From positions 1,061,160-1,125,159 of the forward strand of contig NW_003314287.1 of the NCBI RefSeq assembly GCF_000143415.4: 64,000 bases of DNA, in the 5' to 3' direction. Positions 58,084 to 64,000 of the stretch are shown one piece after another. The position numbers and the translations under genes are program-made. The first letter of the stretch is position 1; every line of letters starts with the position of its first letter. The stretch comes from Selaginella moellendorffii. Lineage: Eukaryota; Streptophyta; Lycopodiopsida; Selaginellales; Selaginellaceae. The notes under the pieces were generated by a model, which saw nothing but the letters and a program-made list of their open reading frames with translations, had not been told where the DNA came from and did no database searches.

Positions 58084-58910
58084 CACCGCTCAACTTGGTC
58101 ACGAAACCTCCAAAGATTCACCGATCGTCTCCCTCGTTGGAAAGCAAGTAGTCTGGATTGGAGCCAGATCCACTTTGTGTTCTTCAAGAGAGCTTTTTTC
58201 AACATTAGTCACCTAGACAGAGACAAGATCCATAAACAAACCGAAGATGGAGAAAAAAAACTTACACGTAGAATCTAGCATGTTGCATCTGGTCTTCTAT
58301 CCTCTGCTAGAGCTACACAGCATCGCAAACCAAAAACTCTGGGTCACGTCCTCCATGGTCTTGGTCAGCACGAGGGAGAGGGTCAGAACGAAAAACTCCT
58401 GTTTCCCGAGGAGCTAGGGATGATCTGCAAACCCGTGTGCATGAGACGCAGGAGCTCCTTGATCGCCTCGTTGTTTCCTTGTAAGCCTCTAGAACCGACT
58501 CGGCCCTGCTAAACAGCGCGTTCGCCAGCGCCACTGGCAATTCCCCGTCCTGGCCAGCATCTAATTGAGCTAGAATTGGCTAGAGCCGCTCGCAAAATCC
58601 CACAAAGCTCCGGCACACTCGCACTTGAACAGCATTCCCAGCACTGTGCTGGAAATCCTGTCGATCTGATCAAGAACATGGCCCAGACACTCCATCGCCA
58701 ATCAGTCGATTGCCACCTCTGTGCGAGTGCCATCTCTGCTATCAGGGCCTACCATGTCATAAGCGCAAGCCATGTTAGAGGAAAGAGAGGAACGAGCGCG
58801 GCATCTGCCACATAGGAGAGAGAAATGAAACTCACGGAGGTTTAAACGGAGGCCTCTTACTAAAGCAAGAAAGGTCTAGGCGACCTGGGTTCAATCCCAG
58901 AAATGGAGCT
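58084..58910. repeat. Duplicated segment, copy B (unknown gene relic plus tRNA remnant)
   Basis: Paralogous to 23795-24610 in the same orientation. The minus-strand relic here reads PVALANALFSRAESVLEA, GVFRSDPLPRADQDHGG in other frames, with its own indels (for example an extra CCTGTTTCCC near 58400). Ends at the truncated tRNA. Confidence 0.75.
58870..58910 (+). pseudogene. Truncated tRNA-Glu (3' half)
   Basis: Only the variable region, T-arm (CTGGG-TTCAATC-CCAG) and ATGGA of the acceptor remain. The D-arm and anticodon arm are deleted compared with the intact gene at 24526-24599, while the flanking TACTAAAGCAAGAAAG is conserved. Confidence 0.8.
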
Positions 58911-58930
58911 TTAAAGTTCAAATGTGGATA

Positions 58931-59095
58931 CAATTATCCCACGTGGAGTTTGAAAGGAATACAATTATCCCACGTGGAGTATGAAAGGAATACAGTTATC
59001 CCATGTGAAGTTTGAAATAAATAGTCCGTTCTGTGGCAACTACAGCATGCTATAAAGCAATTATCCCACGTGGAGTTTGAAATAGTCCGTTCTAG
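58931..59095 (+). promoter_or_regulatory. Tandem repeat with G-box motifs upstream of MTPSL gene
   Basis: Four units with the core AATTATCCCACGTGGAGT. The first three are spaced 31 bp apart (58931, 58962, 58993), the last starts at 59058. Three units keep the palindromic CACGTG G-box, the third has CATGTG. They lie about 180-340 bp upstream of the start codon of the intact MTPSL gene. A role in bZIP/bHLH control is inferred from the motif only. Confidence 0.65.
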
Positions 59096-59271
59096 GATAA
59101 CAACTTAGCAAGCATTATGGCATGTTTTGTGGTACAGCTGCCAGATGGAGGTAGTACTGTATGTTTTGCATACATACATACATGATTCTTTGATTATAAA
59201 TGCCAAATGCTTGAGTTTAGGAAATCTTACTTTATTTACATATTTACCTTTAGTTCTAAAGCTAAGGTAAA

Positions 59272-60333
59272 ATGGAGTTTCTCTTGGGAAAGATTGTCCC
59301 TCGTTTCGAGTTGCCTCTTCTTCCAAACAACATCCCCTGTGCTTGCCACCCGGATTCCTCCTCTCTTAGCCAGGAACTCGATGAATGGTTCATTTCCAAG
59401 TTAGGCATCACGGACGAGAGCACCAAGAAGAAGATCGTCCAGTCGAGAATCATGATCTTTGCTTGCTTGATGCATCCCAATGGCGAGAGGGACAGAGTCC
59501 TCCTGGCAGGGAAGCATTTGTGGGTGTGCTTCTTGGTGGATGACATCCTCGAGTCAAGCACCAGGGAAGCCTATGGCAGCCTCAAATCCATCGTCTGGAG
59601 CATTGCCACCACTGGAATCTACAAAGCATCCAACGAGGAGCATGATCATTGTCTCGTGCTGCTGCTCTACCAGGAAGTTTTGGCGGAACTCCGCAAGAAA
59701 ATGCCCAGTTCTTTATTCACTCGCTATTGCAAGATCCTCTCAAGCTACCTGGATGGCGTCGAGGAGGAGGTCAAACACCAGGTGAAGAACACGATCCCGA
59801 GCAGCGAGGAGTATCGGCTCCTTCGCCGCCGCACTGGATTCATGGAGGTGATGGCGTGCATCATGACCGAGTTCTGCGTTGGAATCAAGCTCGAGGAGTC
59901 GGTTGTAAACTTGGGAGAGATCCGTGAGCTCGTCAAGGTCATGGACGACCACATTGTCATGGTGAACGACCTCCTGTCACTTCGCAAGGAGTATTACAGC
60001 AGCACCATTTGCCATAACTGGGTGTTTGTTTTGCTTGCGGATGGCTGTGGCACTTTTCAGGAGAGTGTGGATCATGTTTGCGAGATGATTAAGCAGGAGG
60101 AGGGTTCGATTCTGGATTTGCAGCAGAAACTTATTATCAAGGCAAAGGTGGACAAGAATCCGGAGCTTCTCACATTTGCATGTAATGTTCCAATGGCAGT
60201 TGCTGGTCATCTAAAGTGGTCTTTCATTACCGCTCGTTACCATGGGTGTGACAATGCTTTGCTCAATGGTGAGTTGTTTTATGGAACTTGGCTCATGGAC
60301 CCCAATCAAACAATAATCCAGAAAAACATATAG
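59272..60333 (+). CDS. MTPSL: Microbial-type terpene synthase-like (MTPSL), intact
   Basis: Class I terpene synthase of the MTPSL type known from non-seed plants; it would convert a prenyl diphosphate (C10 or C15) to a mono- or sesquiterpene in the cytosol. Single exon, 353 residues, the normal length of a one-domain microbial-type enzyme. The aspartate-rich metal site is DDILE at residues 90-94. The second metal site NDLLSLRKE at 232-240 is a perfect NSE motif (Asn232, Ser236, Glu240). An RY pair at 322-323 near the C-terminus fits diphosphate binding. No transit peptide. The ATG at 59272 is the first in frame, with [20 protein letters not shown] conserved in the pseudogenes. Five decayed relatives lie in this window; this is the only intact one. 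Product specificity cannot be read from sequence. Confidence 0.93.
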   Translation: MEFLLGKIVPRFELPLLPNNIPCACHPDSSSLSQELDEWFISKLGITDESTKKKIVQSRIMIFACLMHPNGERDRVLLAGKHLWVCFLVDDILESSTREAYGSLKSIVWSIATTGIYKASNEEHDHCLVLLLYQEVLAELRKKMPSSLFTRYCKILSSYLDGVEEEVKHQVKNTIPSSEEYRLLRRRTGFMEVMACIMTEFCVGIKLEESVVNLGEIRELVKVMDDHIVMVNDLLSLRKEYYSSTICHNWVFVLLADGCGTFQESVDHVCEMIKQEEGSILDLQQKLIIKAKVDKNPELLTFACNVPMAVAGHLKWSFITARYHGCDNALLNGELFYGTWLMDPNQTIIQKNI

Positions 60334-60414
60334 TTTTTATCGTGGAATTTTTGGTAACGTGCAACTCAATAATGCAACAAATAAGTTCTCTGTTTTAATT
60401 ATTTATTCTAATAA

Positions 60415-60452
60415 TTCTCAGTTGGTTAGAGCACCCGTTTAGTAAGTGAAAG
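60415..60452 (+). pseudogene. tRNA-Thr (AGU) 5' fragment
   Basis: CTCAGTTGGTTAGAGCACC and the following CGTTTAGTAAG resemble the D-arm and anticodon arm of plant tRNA-Thr(AGU). The acceptor and T-arm are missing, and the following sequence does not pair. Probably a tRNA-derived relic. Confidence 0.55.
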
Positions 60453-60570
60453 CAAGAAAGTTAAACGTTGCACCTCTTAGCGAGCTCTCTTTCATGCCAC
60501 CAGCTTGACGATCTCCGGTTCGCGCGCCCCAGAAAATCGATCAAGCTTTACTGGTCAATCCATTCCCAAA

Positions 60571-60681
60571 CTAGCTCTGCATCTCCTCAAAGATTTCCCA
60601 GGCCTTGTCAAGCAGCCAGGCTCGGCTGAAAGCGATTTGCAGCGATAGGAAAGTGATTGTGTTTGGACGAACTCCATCCCC
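60571..60681 (-). pseudogene. PPR repeat fragment
   Basis: The minus strand reads GVRPNTITFLSLQIAFSRAW and LLDKAWEIFEEMQS then TAG: one complete PPR repeat followed by a stop. No further repeats upstream. A relic. Confidence 0.65.
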
Positions 60682-60874
60682 TCCAAGCCTTTTTTCCCCT
60701 CAAGACTAGCATTGCATTCCCTGCACCATCTTAGCCCCCTCTAATTATAAGTCATATTCCAATCCAATTTTTTATAGCAATTTTTTTGTTTTTTTTTTCT
60801 CCGAGCCACCAAGCCAAGTATCCCGGCATTCATGAGAACAACAAATACCTAAGACATACAGATCAAAGAAACTA
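60682..60874. other. Intergenic spacer, 3' side of the chromatin remodeller
   Basis: AT-rich, with T runs near 60780-60800; likely contains the polyadenylation region of the minus-strand gene. Nothing else seen. Confidence 0.4.
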
Positions 60875-63800
60875 CTAGTTTTTAAGGCTCGCGCTCCTTG
60901 GAGTAAAATAGCCAAGTAGAGATTGCTGCTGCTTGCCACTAGTGGGAGGGCTCACTCGCTTTCTCGCTTTGGAAGACGAAACAACGGGTGCTTTGTTCTC
61001 CTGTAAATAGGGAAAATAAAAGAGAGACATTAGAACACGACTTTGTGATGGTTTCCATCCCATCTCACCTTGTCTCCGATGGATTCGTTTGGATTGGGAG
61101 CTTTTACCGGCTTGGGCACCTAGAACAATCACTCCACGGTGAATTAATCGATAAAAATTTAGCAACTGTTACCTTGGCGACGTTCCTCGGAAGAGGACTG
61201 AGACGTATCCTCTTGGAGGTCTTGCTACCAACGTCCGCGCTCGGTGACGGGTCAGTGATGATGTCCGCACACGGCTCAATGTCATCTGGCCTCTCGGAAA
61301 AGATTCTCTTGTGCCGGTTTGATTGCTTCAAAACCGGAGACTCCTGGACACTCGTGAGCGCTTGACTGACTATAGCCTTCTCCGTGTTCCTACTGGAATG
61401 GACCGTTAGCCAGACAGTTTTACGATTGAATGAAGAAAACTCGCCTCTCACTTGGCGTGTCTTCTAGTATCCTAACAAGTCTTTTCACTCGTCCCGCGAG
61501 GACGGCGTCCGAAGGATACTGCAAAAAAATTATTAGACACTGTAGTACTAAGAAAAGCGAGACGCACCTCATCTATCATCGAAGCGAAGCAGAGAGAAGC
61601 ATCAGCCCTGCAAGAATTAGTACACAAAAAACAAAAACAAAATGGACGGTGAAATCAGTATCAAACTATAGACGTTATAGGAACCTTATTGATTTGAACG
61701 CCTTGTGTCCATGCATATGCACGCCTTTTAGCAAATCCAAGTCTTCAGCTTCACCCCACCACGTAGGAAGTTTTTTCGACCTGAATATACGTAAGCTTAC
61801 GAACGAAAACTCGGTGCCTGGTACCTGGGCAGTCCTAGCCATAAGTTGTCCAGCTTTAGAGCCTTCGCAATAGCTTGACGTTCACGAACAATCTCCAAAT
61901 ACCTGCAGGAATTCCATAAGTCAGAGTAACGGTAAATAATGTCTTACTTCGTGGCATTTTTTTCCAGTCGTTGCATGAATGCGGGAGAGTTGAGGGCTTT
62001 CTCAGCCTTGGGTGGTAAAACTGGAGGCACAATGATAGAATCCGGCTTTGCGCTTTTCATCACCGCATAGTGGCACAGCTCAATAATCGCCTGAGTAACT
62101 TCTTCTACTTCCAGTGAGTCACGATCTTTAAACAGCTCGTCTCCTGAATCATTAAGAATTTGAAGTGAAGGTATGAACAAATAGAGCGGGCCAACTTACT
62201 CTGAGGTGTCCCATACATTAAAATGGAAAGCTCAACGCGTTGCACTTCTTGAACACTCCAGGTTCGATTTTGGTCTCCATCACTGTTGCTCTGATCGTCG
62301 TCACTCCTACTGTGATCGTCATCGTCATCACTCGAGTTCTCGGTCTTTTCCGCGTAGTTTACTCTTTTTCTCCGAGGACCTTCGAAGCTGATGCTTTCTA
62401 CATCTTCCTTCACCTCATATGCTTCTGGCATAAGATTTTTCCAAAACTCTTCGGCTCCCACATTGCTGAAGTCCGGACTAGGATCAGCAGTTGCATTGTC
62501 AAGCGAAACAAAGGTGGCAACCGAGAAAGTATTGTTTCCTCGCCTGAAATAGACAGACATTATGCTTTAGCCGAAAGAATGTTGTATTCTCACCCTCCAA
62601 TTGTTCTTTTCTGTGTCCTCTGTTGTAGGATTTGGTCTATATCCTCAGCACGAAAAGCTGCAGCATCCTCCTCCCCGTCCTCCTGCAAGTACTTTACTTG
62701 CAGCAGCTACACGAAGCTTGTACGATACCTTCAAAACATATGCACCATGCCTTAAAAGGCTCTCGATGTTTTTAGTAAAATCAGGTTGGTCCTCTGCGAA
62801 TCTCCCCAATACAGCCTCGTCCAGCCCATACTTCCGTGAAGAACACTCGAACAAGTGTTGCTCGTAGGTGTTTCGTGTTATCAAACGATAAATCCTGACG
62901 TCTTTCGTTTGACCGATTCTACAATAACAACATGGATGACTTAGCAAAGGTTTAACGTTATGAGTACCTGTGACACCGTGCCATCGCTTGAAGATCATTT
63001 TGAGGATTCCAGTCTGAATCATAAATTATGCATGTATCCGCCTACAAAAAACCGCAAATGTTTATTTTGAATCAGCAAGAAAAAGGCTGACTTACAGCTG
63101 TGAGAGTGATCCCCAATCCCCCAGCGCGAGTGCTCAATAAAAAGGCAAAGGTCTTACAATCGTTCGCAGAATACCGATCGATAGCTGCCTGCTTGAACAG
63201 GTCCCAGTTAAGGATGCTGAAAGCAATTGTTTAAGATCTTACCTGTCGTTCGGAACCCCGAATCTTCCCGTCAATCCTCTCAAACGTGTACCCTTCAGAA
63301 GAGAGATAATCTTCTAGAATATCCAGCATGATTGTAAACTATCATTCAGTACAAAAACAAGTCAAACGATAGAAGCTCCAGGATAAAAACCTGAGAGAAG
63401 ATGAGAACGCGGCGATTTGAATCTCGCAACATTGGCAGAAGTTTGTTCAAAAGAACCATTTTCCCAGAACTTTGAACCAGATTCGAAACACTCGAGGCCT
63501 TCAAAATTAAGGGATGAGACAAGTAAAGAGCAATAGAAGAACCTCACATTTGCATGCTTGGAAGCAAAATCCTCTTCAAGCCCATCACATAGGAACGGGT
63601 GATTACAAAGCTTGCGAAGTTCCATAGCCTGAAAGAGCGTATCGGAATTAGACAAATTTCATGGAGAACGGTACCATATTCCGCAGGTTCGGCATATTAC
63701 TAGGTTGAGTCCCTTTAATTAAATCAGATATTCTATTCTCGTAAAGCGCCCTGTAGTACGCTCGTTGATCTTTGGTCAGTTCCACCCAAATAATAGTCTG

Positions 63801-64000
63801 AAGAACATAAAACTTTAGACATGAATAACAATCGCCATACAGTTCGTACCTCTTCCTTTAACGGAATGCTCTTCTCCACGTCTTCCTTCATGCGACGCAA
63901 GAGCCTAGGCCGCAAAACATTTTCTTGAAGATCTTTCACCTGCATTGTGGTATCTTAGAACGAAGTAGTTTACATGACCATTGAAGAGATACCTGTTCAA
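60875..64000 (-). CDS. CHD-type SNF2 chromatin remodelling ATPase, C-terminal part
   Basis: Partial: the 5' end lies beyond the right edge. Exons on the minus strand: up to 63993, 63939-63850, 63797-63675, 63628-63548, 63498-63391, 63338-63243, 63188-63096, 63041-62968, 62918-62729, 62682-62594, 62543-62200, 62143-61948, 61902-61825, 61780-61685, 61607-61568, 61518-61452, 61369-61173, 61119-61069 and 61000-60875. Introns are GT/AG and phases agree. Helicase landmarks: [63 protein letters not shown] (motif V) and [17 protein letters not shown] (motif VI). After it come [31 protein letters not shown] and [20 protein letters not shown], resembling the post-helicase region of CHD subfamily III proteins. 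The C-terminus ends with QQSLLGYF, which fits a PIP box. The junction before exon 61369-61173 (acceptor TATAG) was chosen because nearer acceptors give a stop. Confidence 0.85.

Noticed and set aside
58931-59095. Possible CRISPR-type array
   Set aside because: Only four degenerate units, with almost no spacer between them and G-box cores; a minisatellite or promoter element is the simpler reading.

Overview
The window is nuclear plant DNA, most likely from a lycophyte close to Selaginella moellendorffii. The reasons are plant-only gene families (pectin-type PMT methyltransferases, PLS-class PPR proteins, plant phospholipid N-methyltransferase), very short introns (mostly 45-110 bp) with canonical borders, GC-rich third codon positions in host genes, and a cluster of 'microbial-type' terpene synthases (MTPSL), a family described from non-seed land plants. 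The species name is an inference.

Region 1 (1-15.4 kb) is compact and gene-rich: a phospholipid N-methyltransferase (PLMT, minus), a GT92-type glycosyltransferase (minus), two divergently oriented PMT/QUASIMODO2-like methyltransferases (minus, then plus), a broken F-box gene (minus), and a TlyA/hemolysin-like rRNA methyltransferase (plus). I resolved the exon structure of all of these except the F-box gene.

Region 2 (15.9-23.5 kb) is a nested transposon. An extremely AT-rich Helitron/Helentron-type element (Rep with a PHEH motif, PIF1-type helicase, AP-endonuclease; minus strand) is split by a Ty3/gypsy LTR retrotransposon (16056-21014, 175-bp LTRs). The endonuclease reading frame resumes on the far side of the insertion.

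Region 3 (23.7-34.7 kb) holds a tRNA-Glu gene, a duplicated unknown segment, an intact histidine-phosphatase gene with eight exons, a single-exon PPR gene, and four decayed MTPSL copies. One MTPSL copy is bracketed by two complementary halves of one LTR, as expected for an inversion.

Region 4 (34.7-42.3 kb) is a large imperfect inverted repeat (arms 34715-37745 and 39366-41745). The arms carry a chimeric gene containing a recognisable beta-tubulin C-terminal tail, a His-rich/transmembrane reading frame, and PPR pseudogene pieces.

Region 5 (42.3-57.1 kb) has a further MTPSL pseudogene, a young 7.1-kb LTR element without gag-pol (LARD type; 1151-bp LTRs, GTCAA target duplication), and an old, transition-riddled second copy of the gypsy element.

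Region 6 (57-64 kb) has the paralogous copy of the region 3 duplication with a truncated tRNA-Glu, one intact MTPSL gene (59272-60333) behind a G-box-bearing tandem repeat, and the 3' part of a CHD/SNF2 chromatin remodeller (minus, running off the right edge) whose last exon encodes a PCNA-interaction-like motif.

All coordinates, splice sites and motif calls were read by eye from the sequence. No homology search was run.
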